Assembly: GCA_964495375.1 (NCBI GenBank)
Contig: CAZBWM010000009.1
Location: 72,509-136,508 of the forward strand
From: JAIESQ01 sp964495375
Lineage (GTDB): Bacteria; Planctomycetota; Planctomycetia; Pirellulales; JAEUIK01
Length of the DNA stretch: 64,000 bases
Reading direction: 5' to 3'
Part shown: positions 18,204 to 28,005 of the stretch, piece by piece
Layout: each line of letters opens with the position of its first letter
Position numbering within the stretch: position 1 is the stretch's first letter
The notes under the pieces: model-generated
The model's input: only the letters and a program-made list of their open reading frames with translations
Told to the model about the DNA's origin: nothing
The model's database searches: none
Position numbers and translations under genes: made by a program

Positions 18204-18851
18204 GAAGAGGGCCCCGTTGTTCCAAGTGAATCGACACTCGATTCTTACGCGCTTCGCGTAACACGTCGAGCGTGGACGTAATTGGTCGCATCCATCGACT
18301 GGCAGACTCGCCCTCGTGCCGGCGCGCAACGCGACCGGGCCAGACGCCCCACGAACACGGGTCGTCGGCAGTTCGACGACGTCACTGGAGGGAAACATCG
18401 TCTCGGCCTAGGCTCGGCCATATGGCTGCAACCTCACTGCCAGGCCCCAAAACCATCAACTTCACTCACACGGCCGTGAACGGTTCTAAGCTCCGAGTGT
18501 CCGCGGAACGAGCGCTGCCAGAGGGAAACGTGAACATCGTCTAAAAAATGTTGGCCGCTCGCGCGTCCGGTTGCCGCGAGATTTCTTGTCCTAGTGAATG
18601 GCGACAGCCATTTGGCGGCCATCGAATCCGGGACGAGTCAAGGTGCGGGTGAAATCCCAGGACATCACTTGCTAGACACTGAGAGGCAACGGCAAATTGG
18701 CGCCCGCTTTGCGCCGGAATTTTGTCGGGCTCAAGTTATCTGGAAAAGATGGGGTAACGCCGACTACTCGATTGTTCTGAACCCGAAGGCAGGTCACATG
18801 GTAAACCCCAAAGCAGTTCATGGTTCCGGTCGAGTAATCCAAGGCACTCAG
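18204..18851. other. Intergenic region upstream of a PEP-CTERM gene
   Basis: About 650 bases between divergent genes. A 19-base segment at 18296-18314 recurs at 20511-20529. TTGGCGCCCGCTTTGC at 18697-18712 has the GG-N10-GC spacing of a sigma-54 promoter, 140 bases before the next gene. No gene is supported; an open frame through 18594-18851 lacks coding character. Confidence 0.4.
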
Positions 18852-20066
18852 ATGCAAACATTTACACCCGTTGCGATCAACCGACCCCACAAGCGGTTCA
18901 CTGGCTGGCGGAGCTTACTCTTGACGGTCGGGTACCTGCTGGCGGCCTCGTCTTCAGCCTTCAGCGCCGAATTGTTCATGGACTATCGAGGGGCGTTTTC
19001 AATTCATCCAGACAACTATTTTGACCAACCCTTTTTTCATCGTTTCGACCACCCAGCGGGAGTCAACGACGGTGGACACGGGGAGGCCATAGCAATTCAT
19101 CTCGGGCGAGTCCGAGCACCGATTCCGGCAAACGACCAAGTGCGGCTCGTTTTTCGCGGACCGAACGCAGGTGCGTATGATTTGGACAACTTCTTCACCC
19201 CAGTTTCGTTTCAAGCGAACCTTCTTGGGTTCGATCCCGCTGCCGCCGGATTCACGTACCCCCCCGGGGGCTTTATCGATCACAGTGGGGTTACCTTCAA
19301 CGACCTTCTGTTAGCCTCGAGTTCGATTCGGTCATTCACGACGCCCTCTGGTTTGCTGCATCTAAATCCTGCCGTCTCGCTGGACGTCACGAACTACGTT
19401 CAATCTCGTCCCTTGCAAAGCGATGCGAGTGGGGACTATTTGGACGTCGGATTCGCGATTCGCGACTTGACGGCCCTGGAGTCGCAGGGGGGCATATTTG
19501 CAGCCGGTTGGTTTCTTGAATCGCGTGACGGCTCAGCAGCAGAGCCATTTCTGCCGACCGAGGTCCTCGGCGACGGAACCAACCGTTTCATCGGTTTGCC
19601 AGGAAGACGTATTTATGACCCACCCGTCGCGTCCGGCTTCATCTATCGCACGATCGATGGTTCTCTCTTCACCGAGGCATTCAGCTTTCCCGCCGGGTTT
19701 ACCGCACCTTTCACCGTCACGGTGAATGGCAACGTCGTTGGCCAATTTAACGCCGGCGACTCGGTGGACTTCACTGGTTTCGTGGGTGGCGGCGTCTCGC
19801 AGTTTGAAGTCAGGGGCATCGCGCCGCTCGCCGATCCCGAAGATCCGCTCGCGTTCCCGCTCGGTCTTGATTTCAATCAACCGACCGCGAGCTTCGACAT
19901 GATCGCAATTATCCCCGAGCCAAACGCTGGGTCGCTGTTGGTGATCGGCGGACTGATTCTCGCGACGACGGCCACGCTGCGCAAACGGCGGGGTGAGTCG
20001 CGTGGGGATCGCCCGCGGAGCTTCGGACACCGGCTTCGGTCCAATGGAGACTCCGTCGTTCACTAG
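18852..20066 (+). CDS. PEP-CTERM sorting domain protein
   Basis: A 404-residue secreted protein: an N-terminal signal (WRSLLLTVGYLLAASSSAFS) and a C-terminal PEP-CTERM tripartite tail (IIPEPNAGSLLVIGG, a hydrophobic helix, then LRKRRGESRG). Such tails are cut and handled by exosortase, usually linked with exopolysaccharide. The mature part is mostly beta, with no enzyme motif seen. The basic tail after the helix is longer than usual, about 27 residues. The start at 18852 follows AAGGCACTCAG; an upstream ATG at 18594 would add 86 residues of non-coding character. GC content is lower than in neighbouring genes. No exosortase gene lies in the window. Confidence 0.8.
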   Translation: MQTFTPVAINRPHKRFTGWRSLLLTVGYLLAASSSAFSAELFMDYRGAFSIHPDNYFDQPFFHRFDHPAGVNDGGHGEAIAIHLGRVRAPIPANDQVRLVFRGPNAGAYDLDNFFTPVSFQANLLGFDPAAAGFTYPPGGFIDHSGVTFNDLLLASSSIRSFTTPSGLLHLNPAVSLDVTNYVQSRPLQSDASGDYLDVGFAIRDLTALESQGGIFAAGWFLESRDGSAAEPFLPTEVLGDGTNRFIGLPGRRIYDPPVASGFIYRTIDGSLFTEAFSFPAGFTAPFTVTVNGNVVGQFNAGDSVDFTGFVGGGVSQFEVRGIAPLADPEDPLAFPLGLDFNQPTASFDMIAIIPEPNAGSLLVIGGLILATTATLRKRRGESRGDRPRSFGHRLRSNGDSVVH

Positions 20067-20129
20067 CGCGCGCGCCGATTCGACAGTCGCTCGCGCATGC
20101 GACTCACGGATGTTGCGGCGTCAATCGAA

Positions 20130-20414
20130 TTAGGAACGGCCGAGAAATAACTTCCCGTTCTTCTGCCCCCTCACCCTGCCCTCTCCCGCGAGGGGAGAGG
20201 GAGTAATGGAGAAGTTATTTCGCGGCCGTTCCTTAGTCGATCCGCGTTCAAACGCCTCGATCCTGCGCTCAACTTCCGCCGCCCACGCGGCCGCAACCTC
20301 GGGTATTGCAAACCCTGCGTGCGGCAAGCACTGTTCCAGGGCATCCGCAACAAAGGCGCGGTCCGCAGCCGAAAGTGACAAGGCCTTTTCTAAGACTTGC
20401 TCGCGATCCGTCAT
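20130..20414 (-). pseudogene. Addiction-module antitoxin (TIGR02574-like), 3' end replaced by a repeat
   Basis: Residues 1-58 (MTDREQVLEKALSLSAADRA ... WAAEVERRIEAFERG) match the small helical addiction-module antitoxins of the TIGR02574 type, where a LSxxERxxLAxxLL helix is followed by W-x-x-E-x-x-R-R. Normally about 15 more helical residues follow. Here the frame enters hairpin repeat copy C exactly after FERGSTKE and continues as a repeat-encoded tail of about 33 residues (NNFSITPSPLAGEGRVRG and onward). No RelE-like toxin follows downstream. I read it as a disabled antitoxin whose 3' end, and perhaps toxin, were lost when the repeat arrived. Confidence 0.6.
20132..20233. repeat. Hairpin repeat family 1, copy C
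   Basis: The left arm AGGAACGGCCGAGAAATAAC is matched on the right by GTTATTTCGCGGCCGTTCCT with one mismatch. The core is CCCCCTCACCCTGCCCTCTC then CCGCGAGGGGAGAGGG. It overlaps the 3' end of an antitoxin gene. Confidence 0.9.
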
Positions 20415-20513
20415 CCGTCGACCCTTTCTGCGCTAAACTCTCGTCAGTTCAATTCTTACATGCTCCGTGCGTGAGGTCGAGCGCCCGTACACCTTCACCA
20501 CGTCTTCGCCCGA

Positions 20514-20542
20514 CTGGCAGACTCGCCCTGCATCGCTACAAT
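20514..20542 (+). promoter_or_regulatory. Candidate sigma-70-type promoter for the gcv genes
   Basis: CTGGCA (4 of 6 to TTGACA), 17 bases, then TACAAT (5 of 6 to TATAAT). It lies 69 bases before the first possible gcvT ATG and about 180 before the preferred GTG. No glycine riboswitch fold was recognised in the leader between them, and 20415-20718 holds no gene. Confidence 0.35.
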
Positions 20543-20718
20543 GGGGGCGGCGTGCCGGTTCGCAATGCGGAAGAACTTCCGCCGGATGAAGCGGCCCGCC
20601 ATTTGGCAACTTGATGGAACACTCCCCACCGGCCTGGCCCGCTTGTCGGCCCCTGCCGCGGCACCTTCACGCCCGCGCTTGCCCCCTGGCACGCCGCGGC
20701 GACGGATCGACGCCCCCC

Positions 20719-21876
20719 GTGATTGGCTCGCTCGCTCGAACGCCGCTATACGAATGGCACCAGGCCCACGGTGGTCGCCTGGTCGATTTCGCCGGTTGGG
20801 AGATGCCCGTCAGTTATGTTTCGATCGTGGCCGAACACACGGCCACGCGCACCGCGGTCGGCCTGTTCGATATTTCGCACATGGGCCGCCTGCACTTCAG
20901 CGGCGCTGATGCCGAAACAGCGCTCGAACGGATCGTCACTCGCCGCATTGCCGGGCTGGCCACGGGGCAAATCGTTTACTCGCTGGTGACGAATGAAACC
21001 GGCGGCATTCTCGACGACGTGCTCGTCTACAAGCTGGCCGATGAAGCCGGCACGCCGTATTTCATCGTGGTGGTCAACGCCGGCAATCGCGACAAGATCG
21101 TCGCCTGGTTCGAAAAACAGCTCGCCGCGCAAAAGCAGGCCGATCCGCGGCTCGACGTGGCGATGCAAGATCGAACCCTCGACTGGGGAATGATCGCCGT
21201 GCAAGGGCCCAAGGCGCTCGAGCTCGTGCGCCCCTTTCTCTCGGTCGATCCGAGCTCACTGCGCTACTATCACGCGGCCGAAGCCCGCATCGGCGGCCCC
21301 TCGGGCATCGTCAGCCGCACCGGCTACACGGGCGAGGACGGCGTCGAGCTGATCGTCGGCGCTTCGACGCTTTACGCTCTTTGGGAAACGTTGCTCATGC
21401 AGGGGCGCTCGCTGGGGGCGCTGGCCGCGGGGCTCGGTTGCCGCGACACGCTGCGCCTCGAAGCGGCGATGCCCCTCTACGGCCACGAACTTACCGAACA
21501 GATCGATCCGTTCCAGGCGGGGCTCGGGTTCGCCGTCGATCTCGAAAAAGAGTTTCCCGGCCGCGAAGCGCTCGTCGCCGCTAAGGCCGACAAATCGCGC
21601 CCCGTGCGCGCGGGACTCGTGCTCGAAGGCAAGCGCGTCCCCCGCGAAGGTTTTTCCATTTTCGAAAGTGCGGCGACGTCAGGCCAGAATAGCGTCGGCC
21701 ACGTCACCAGCGGCACGTTTTCGCCCACGCTTGAGCGGCCAATCGCCATGGCCTACGTCGATCGCACCGACGCCACACCGGGGCGCGTGCTGGCCGTCGA
21801 CATTCGCGGTCGGGCGGAGCCAGCCACGGTCGTCAAATTGCCCTTCTACCGTCGAACCGAAAGGACCTCCGCGTGA
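20719..21876 (+). CDS. gcvT: Aminomethyltransferase, glycine cleavage system T protein
   Basis: About 385 residues. It moves the aminomethyl group from lipoyl-GcvH to tetrahydrofolate, giving 5,10-methylene-THF and ammonia. The start region RTPLYEWHQAHGGRLVDFAG, then GLFDISHMG, and IVSRTGYTGEDGVEL are family hallmarks. The first gene of gcvT-gcvH-gcvPA-gcvPB. I prefer the GTG at 20719 because the family begins here; an ATG at 20611 adds 36 Pro/Arg-rich residues with no family match. Its stop overlaps the gcvH start. Confidence 0.93.
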   Translation: MIGSLARTPLYEWHQAHGGRLVDFAGWEMPVSYVSIVAEHTATRTAVGLFDISHMGRLHFSGADAETALERIVTRRIAGLATGQIVYSLVTNETGGILDDVLVYKLADEAGTPYFIVVVNAGNRDKIVAWFEKQLAAQKQADPRLDVAMQDRTLDWGMIAVQGPKALELVRPFLSVDPSSLRYYHAAEARIGGPSGIVSRTGYTGEDGVELIVGASTLYALWETLLMQGRSLGALAAGLGCRDTLRLEAAMPLYGHELTEQIDPFQAGLGFAVDLEKEFPGREALVAAKADKSRPVRAGLVLEGKRVPREGFSIFESAATSGQNSVGHVTSGTFSPTLERPIAMAYVDRTDATPGRVLAVDIRGRAEPATVVKLPFYRRTERTSA

Positions 21877-22286
21877 CACCCGCCTCGTTCGCGCCGCAAG
21901 AATTGCGCTTCGCCCCCACGCACGAATGGGTCCACGTGTCGAACGAGGCCGGCGCCAAAGTGGCCACGGTCGGCGTTTCGGCCTTTGCCGTGGCCGCGCT
22001 GACCGACCTGGTCTACATCGAGCTGCCAGCGGTCGGCCGCGCGCTCAAAGCAGGCGAATCGTTCGGCGAGATCGAGTCGGTCAAGGCGGTCAGCGATCTG
22101 TACAGCCCAGTGTCGGGCGAGATCGTGGCCGTAAACGACGACGTGGCCAATCATCTGGAGCGGCTAAGCGAAGACGCCTTTGGCCGCGGTTGGCTGATCA
22201 AGATTCGCTTGAGCGACGATCAGGAACTTGGCGCCTTGCTCGATCATGCCGCGTATGAAAAGCAGTGCGCCGAAGATGCGCACTAA
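21873..22286 (+). CDS. gcvH: Glycine cleavage system H protein
   Basis: A 137-residue lipoyl carrier that shuttles the aminomethyl intermediate between the P, T and L proteins. The lipoylated lysine sits in GEIESVKAVSDLYSPVSGEI (about residue 68). THEWVHV near the N-terminus is also typical. It starts with GTG overlapping the gcvT stop by 4 bases (GTGA), so translation is probably coupled. A 153-bp inverted repeat separates it from gcvPA. Confidence 0.96.
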   Translation: MTPASFAPQELRFAPTHEWVHVSNEAGAKVATVGVSAFAVAALTDLVYIELPAVGRALKAGESFGEIESVKAVSDLYSPVSGEIVAVNDDVANHLERLSEDAFGRGWLIKIRLSDDQELGALLDHAAYEKQCAEDAH

Positions 22287-22287
22287 G

Positions 22288-22440
22288 TAGTGGCTAGTGG
22301 TCAGTGGCTAGTGGTTAGGATCCGAAAAGGTATTCCACTCTCGCTGCTGATCGCAGGCCCGCCGATCGCGACACCTTCGCGCGTGAGGTCTCCGATAGAT
22401 CGCATTTCCTAATCACTAACCACTGCCCACTAGCCACTAC
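22288..22440. repeat. MITE-like inverted repeat (TAGTGG family) between gcvH and gcvPA
   Basis: The left arm begins GTAGTGGCTAGTGGTCAGTG and continues to GGTTAGGA; the right arm, TCCTAATCACTAACCACTG to CTAGCCACTAC, is its complement with about four mismatches over 34 bases. The middle of about 85 bases has no open frame of note. The right arm ends at the base before the gcvPA ATG. The unit is shared with 988-1061. Confidence 0.85.
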
Positions 22441-23806
22441 ATGCCCTATCTCGCCAATACCACCGAAGATCAGCGAGCGATGCTGGCGGCGATCGGCGCC
22501 GGCTCGCTCGAAGAGCTTTTCGCGCAAGTGCCCGCTGAGATGCGCTTGCAGCGCAGCCTCGATCTTCCGCCCGCCCTTACCGAGCTCGAGCTGACTCAGC
22601 ACTTCGGCGAGCTATCGGCCCGCACCGCGTCGACCGCCGACAAAGTTTGTTTCCTGGGGGCGGGGAGCTACGACCATTTCATTCCGGCCGTGGTCGACGC
22701 GATCGCCTCGCGCGGCGAGTTCTACACGTCGTATACGCCCTATCAGCCCGAGGCCAGCCAGGGCAATTTGCAGGCATTCTTCGAATATCAAACGCTGATC
22801 ACGCAGTTGACTGGCATGGATGTGTCGAACGCCAGCTTGTACGACGGCGCCAGTGCCGCGGCCGAAGCGATGCTGATGACGCTGACCGCGACCAAGCGTC
22901 ATGGGCGGCTCATCGTCGCGCGCAGCGTACACCCTGAGTACCGCCAGGTGCTCGACACGTACCTCGAACACCTGGGCATCGAGTTGGTCACGGTTGGCAC
23001 CCCCGACGGCACGCTCTCGCCGGCCGACCTGGCCGAAGCGCTCAACGATCAAACGGCCGGCGTGCTCGTGCAGCAACCGAACTTCTTTGGCTGCCTCGAA
23101 GAGATGGCCGAACTTGCGGACGTCACGCACCGCGCCGGCGCACTCTTCGTGGCGGCCGTCGATCCGATCAGCCTGGGCATCTTGAAGCGGCCAGGCGACT
23201 ACGGCGCCGACATTGTCGTGGCCGAAGGACAATCGCTCGGCAGCCCGATGTCGTTCGGCGGGCCCTACCTGGGGATCATGGCCTGCCGCGAAGAGTTCGT
23301 GCGTCGCATGCCAGGGCGGATCACCGGTCAAACTGTCGATCGCCAGGGGCGCCGCTGCTGGGTCCTCACACTACAAACGCGCGAGCAGCACATTCGCCGC
23401 GAGAAAGCCACGAGCAACATCTGCACCAATCAAGGGCTGTTCGCGCTGCGGGCTTGCATCTATCTGGCGACGCTCGGGCCGCAAGGCCTGCGCGAAGTAG
23501 CCGAGCTCTCGCTTCGCAAGGCCCACTACGCGGCCGAGCGGCTGTCGGCCGTCGAGGGCCTGTCGCTCGAATTTGATCGGCCCTATTTCAAGGAAGTTGT
23601 CGTCCGCGCGCCGCAGGGGCTCGTCGAGCCACTGTTGGAGCGCGCCTATCGCGACGACGGGCTATTGGCTGGCGTGCCGCTGGGGCGCTGGTATCCGGAG
23701 CTGGCCGATTGTTTCCTGGTCACGGTGACCGAAAAACGCTCGCGCGGCGAGATCGATCGCCTCGCCGATTCTCTCAGCGACATCCACGTTTTGGCGGCAA
23801 CTCATC

Positions 23807-23814
<8 letters not shown>
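22441..23814 (+). CDS. gcvPA: Glycine dehydrogenase (decarboxylating) subunit 1
   Basis: A 457-residue N-terminal half of the split P protein, which decarboxylates glycine on PLP and loads the aminomethyl group onto GcvH. The start MPYLANTTEDQRAMLAAIGA matches the family; FLGAGSYDHFIPAVVDAI, YTPYQPEASQGNLQAFFEYQ and the segment from ATSNICTNQGL onward are diagnostic. The ATG directly abuts the arm of an inverted repeat, and no Shine-Dalgarno sequence is visible. Its 3' end overlaps gcvPB by 8 bases. Split P proteins are the rule in Gram-positives, archaea and many planctomycetes. Confidence 0.95.
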
Positions 23815-25270
<1,456 letters not shown>

Positions 25271-25341
25271 CAAGGCCGATCTCGCGCAAAAGCAGGCAGA
25301 AACCTCGCGCTAAGGCACCAAGGCCCAAAGTACGGGAATAG

Positions 25342-25399
25342 CACGCGGAGCCGCGGAGAGCGCAGAGTTTTCCTCCGCGCCCTCCGCGACTCCGCGTGA
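25342..25399. repeat. GC-rich palindromic repeat before maf
   Basis: CACGCGGAGCCGCGGAGAGC, a short TTTT-containing loop, then GCCCTCCGCGACTCCGCGTG. The stem is about 27 bp with three mismatches, and ends 7 bases before the maf ATG. Similar CGCGGAG hairpins are common dispersed repeats in bacteria. Confidence 0.75.
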
Positions 25400-25405
25400 G
25401 CTGGA

Positions 25406-26017
25406 ATGAATCGTCAATCTTTGAAGCTGATTCTAGCGAGCCAGTCGCCGCGGCGGCGCGAGCTTTTGGCCGCCGCCGGGTACGACTTCGAAGTGCTCCC
25501 CGCCCGTGAAGAAGCGGAAGACGCCGCGCGGCCGGGCGAGGCACCGCGCGACTACGTTGCCCGGTTGGCCCGCCAGAAAGCGGCCGACGTTGTCGCGCAG
25601 CTCAAGTGCGGGCACGCAGCAATCAGAGCAGGCGACAGCCACGAGCGAATCCTCGTTGCTTGCGACACGATCGTCGTGCTCGGCGATCAGTTGCTCGGCA
25701 AGCCGGTCGACGCCCCCCACGCGCGGCAAATGCTGCGCAATCTCAGTGGTCGCGAGCACGTCGTGCAGAGCGGTTTGTGCTTGTGGCCGCTCTCCGGCCA
25801 GCAGCCGCGAGAAGAGGTTGCCGAATCGCGCCTGCGAATGGACCCCTTGAGCGACGCGCAGATCGAAGAGTACGTCGCCAGCGGTTTGTGGGCTGGGAAG
25901 GCCGGCGGCTTCGGCTACCAAGATCGACTCGGCTGGTTGCATGTCACCGCCGGAAGCGAATCGAACATCGTCGGCCTGCCGCTGGAGCTGTTGGCCGAGA
26001 TGCTGGCAACGTTGTAG
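25406..26017 (+). CDS. maf: Maf-like nucleoside triphosphate pyrophosphatase
   Basis: A 203-residue cytoplasmic enzyme of the Maf/HAM1-like fold, which hydrolyses dTTP/UTP or modified nucleotides to the monophosphate and pyrophosphate. The signature LILASQSPRRRELLAAAGYD is at residue 6; DTIVVLGDQLLGKP supplies the acidic general base, and KAGGFGYQD and SNIVGLPLELL close the family pattern. There is an insert of about 12 residues after KAADVVAQLKCG. The stop codon TAG is the first triplet inside an inverted repeat. A palindrome lies just upstream of the start. Confidence 0.93.
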   Translation: MNRQSLKLILASQSPRRRELLAAAGYDFEVLPAREEAEDAARPGEAPRDYVARLARQKAADVVAQLKCGHAAIRAGDSHERILVACDTIVVLGDQLLGKPVDAPHARQMLRNLSGREHVVQSGLCLWPLSGQQPREEVAESRLRMDPLSDAQIEEYVASGLWAGKAGGFGYQDRLGWLHVTAGSESNIVGLPLELLAEMLATL

Positions 26018-26096
26018 GGTGTGCGGAGCACACCAGGGTGCAAGCGTGACATATTCACGACGTCGAAGCGGTTGGTGCGTTTCACGCACCCTACAA
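26013..26096. repeat. Inverted repeat filling the gap between convergent maf and MFS genes
   Basis: Left end TGTAGGGTGTGCGGAGCAC and right end GGTGCGTTTCACGCACCCTACA share TGTAGGGTG/CACCCTACA termini. Each end also forms its own small hairpin (GGTGTGC-GGA-GCACACC and GGTGCG-TTTCA-CGCACC). It ends one base before the MFS stop codon and contains the maf stop codon. Confidence 0.8.
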
Positions 26097-26097
26097 A

Positions 26098-27501
26098 TTA
26101 GGTTGCCGCTTCCGTGCCGCTCCCCACCACCGGCTGCGTCGAATCGATCCGCAACCAGAACAGCCCGGCGGCGAAGTACGCCGCTGCGAACATCGTGAAC
26201 ATCAGCCCTGTGTGCCGCTGGTGCATCAAGGCGCCGGCGGCCGACGCGCCGATCGCCGCCCCCAGGTTGCCGAGCGTGTTCATCATGCCCGATACCGTGC
26301 CAGCGTAGCGTTCGCCGATATCGGCCGTGGCGGCCCAGCTAACCGGCATCGTCAGGTCGTAGAAGAGCACGAGCGAGCAGACCAGCGTGCCTAAGATCAC
26401 GATGTCGACCGTCGTCGCCGGCTCGGTCCAATCGCGCAGGCCAAATCGCGCGGCCACGACCAGCCAGAGCAGCCCGCCGACGAAGAAGCCGACGGCGCCG
26501 AACAACCGGCGCCCCCATTTGCGGGCGTTCATGCGGCGCACGATGCGGTCGCTCCACCAACCGCTGCCGAAGCAGCCGACCGCGCCGATCGACAGCGCGA
26601 TCGTGCCGATCAGCGAGCCTACTTTCTTGTCGACTCCCAGGTGATCGGCCATGTAAGTCGGCAGCAGGCTGATGTTGAAGAACGAGCCGATGCCGCCGCA
26701 GCCGTACGCCAAACAGAGCGCCCACAAATTGCCCGAGCGCAGCAGCTTGCCCCACGGCACGTCGGCGTGCGAGCTGACATGCCCGTCGCGCCCCTGGCGG
26801 ATCATTTCCAGCTCGGCCGAGTTGACGCGGGCTGAGTTGGCCGGGTTGTCGCGATACCACCAAAAGAACACGATCGCCCAGATCACGCCCGGCACAGTCA
26901 ACAGCAGCAGCGTGACGCGCCAGTTGCCGACAAACCCGAGGAGCGCAGCCACCATCACCGGCGAGGCCGCGGCGCCGATCCGCGTACACATCCAGATCCA
27001 GCCTTGTGCGGTAGCGCGCTGGGTGACCGGCATCCAAGCCGCGAACATCCGCGCGATATTCGGAAAGATGCCCGCCTGAAACGAGCCGAACGCAAACCGT
27101 GCCGCCAGTAGCGCGCCAAACGAGCGGGCCGCGGCAGTCACGGCCGTCATGCCGGAGAAACCGAGCATCACGACCAGCAAGGTCAGCCGCGCGCCGAAGC
27201 GATCGCCCGAGTAGCCAAAGGGGATCTCGAATAATCCGTAGGAAAGCGCGAAGACCGCCATCAAGCGGCCGAGCTGCGAGTCGTTCAAGTCCAGATCGTG
27301 TTTGAGCTCCGGGCCAACCCAGGCGAACGACACCCGCATCACATAGCCGATTGCGGCCAGCGCGCAACCGAGCGCCACGACGAAGTAGCGCTGCCGACTG
27401 GCCACGACGTCGCCTGGCGAAGTGTCGTACTGCGCGGTTAATTCAGCGGGCTCAATCGACGACGCGGCGTAGGGGTTCGGCGTAGCGGTCTTGTCAGGCA
27501 T
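26098..27501 (-). CDS. Major facilitator superfamily transporter
   Basis: A 467-residue inner-membrane protein with 12 predicted helices. The loop 2-3 region reads PFGYSGDRFGARLTLL, the MFS motif A form (G-x-x-x-D-R-x-G-x-x), repeated in the second half as GWWSDRIVRRMNARKWGRR. Closest in feel to the anion:cation symporter family (GGLGSFFNISLLPTYMADHLG-like stretches are typical of hexuronate/phthalate carriers), but the substrate cannot be named. A hydrophilic N-terminal tail of about 30 residues precedes helix 1. The start at 27501 was chosen over 27585 because the first 28 residues lack family character. Faces maf tail to tail. Confidence 0.85.
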   Translation of the reverse strand: MPDKTATPNPYAASSIEPAELTAQYDTSPGDVVASRQRYFVVALGCALAAIGYVMRVSFAWVGPELKHDLDLNDSQLGRLMAVFALSYGLFEIPFGYSGDRFGARLTLLVVMLGFSGMTAVTAAARSFGALLAARFAFGSFQAGIFPNIARMFAAWMPVTQRATAQGWIWMCTRIGAAASPVMVAALLGFVGNWRVTLLLLTVPGVIWAIVFFWWYRDNPANSARVNSAELEMIRQGRDGHVSSHADVPWGKLLRSGNLWALCLAYGCGGIGSFFNISLLPTYMADHLGVDKKVGSLIGTIALSIGAVGCFGSGWWSDRIVRRMNARKWGRRLFGAVGFFVGGLLWLVVAARFGLRDWTEPATTVDIVILGTLVCSLVLFYDLTMPVSWAATADIGERYAGTVSGMMNTLGNLGAAIGASAAGALMHQRHTGLMFTMFAAAYFAAGLFWLRIDSTQPVVGSGTEAAT

Positions 27502-27599
27502 GCCAGAACAGTAGCAGGTTCGCCGGCAGCCGCCACTATTTTGGTTCAGTCCAATTCTAAGAAAGTAAGACGAGAGCCCTGCCAATCAGTGACTCGCCG

Positions 27600-27812
27600 C
27601 TAAGACTCGCCGCGTAAAGTCCTTTCGTGAACAGTTCCGTCGATCGTATTGATGATCCAGGCTGATCCTGGTGTCGTCGGAGATGGTTGACAGAACTGGT
27701 AGCGGCCTACGCCATAGACAACATGGGCCAGTATGGCAGTCGCTATCAGAAATCCCGAGACAAGGATGCTAACTGGCGTTGTCCAGAATTGAGCTCGCAC
27801 GTTGAGTTCCAT
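27600..27812 (-). CDS. Small single-pass membrane protein
   Basis: A 70-residue open frame with one clear helix (PVSILVSGFLIATAILAHVV, about residues 13-32) and a short outer domain ending AWIINTIDGTVHERTLRG. The pattern of one helix, a R-Y-x segment and a V/I-I-D/N-T-x-x-G-x-V strand is seen in many short planctomycete proteins of unknown function. GAGAGG abuts the ATG, so the start is uncertain. It may be transcribed separately from the MFS gene 99 bases downstream. Confidence 0.45.
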   Translation of the reverse strand: MELNVRAQFWTTPVSILVSGFLIATAILAHVVYGVGRYQFCQPSPTTPGSAWIINTIDGTVHERTLRGES

Positions 27813-27979
27813 CCTCTCGCAAAAGTAATCCGTTTGCCTGCTTTGGCCCTCCCGCGCAAAGGAATAGGCCGAGCGGCGCCGTAATGTCTCGGTGCCGCCC
27901 GGCCTGTCTCGTCGCTGTCGTGGACGCAGACGCCGCTGGCGGATCGCAGTGATCGCCCGCGGGCACGTCCCTACCTGAG

Positions 27980-27997
27980 GGCCCCCAGGCGGGGGCC
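27980..27997 (-). terminator. Hairpin after the H1-like gene
   Basis: GGCCCCC-AGGC-GGGGGCC, a perfect 7-bp GC stem, 9 bases beyond the stop of the leftward H1-like gene. No U-tract follows. A second palindrome (GCCCGCGGGC) lies just beyond at about 27955. Confidence 0.45.
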
Positions 27998-28005
27998 GGC
28001 GAAAA

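Noticed and set aside
19227..19238. GGGTTCGATCCC, which looks like a tRNA T-loop
   Set aside because: It lies in the PEP-CTERM reading frame (LLGFDPAA), and no acceptor, anticodon or D-arm pairing was found around it.
20415..20718. Glycine riboswitch upstream of gcvT
   Set aside because: The leader does not show the conserved tandem aptamer core; only a possible promoter was seen.
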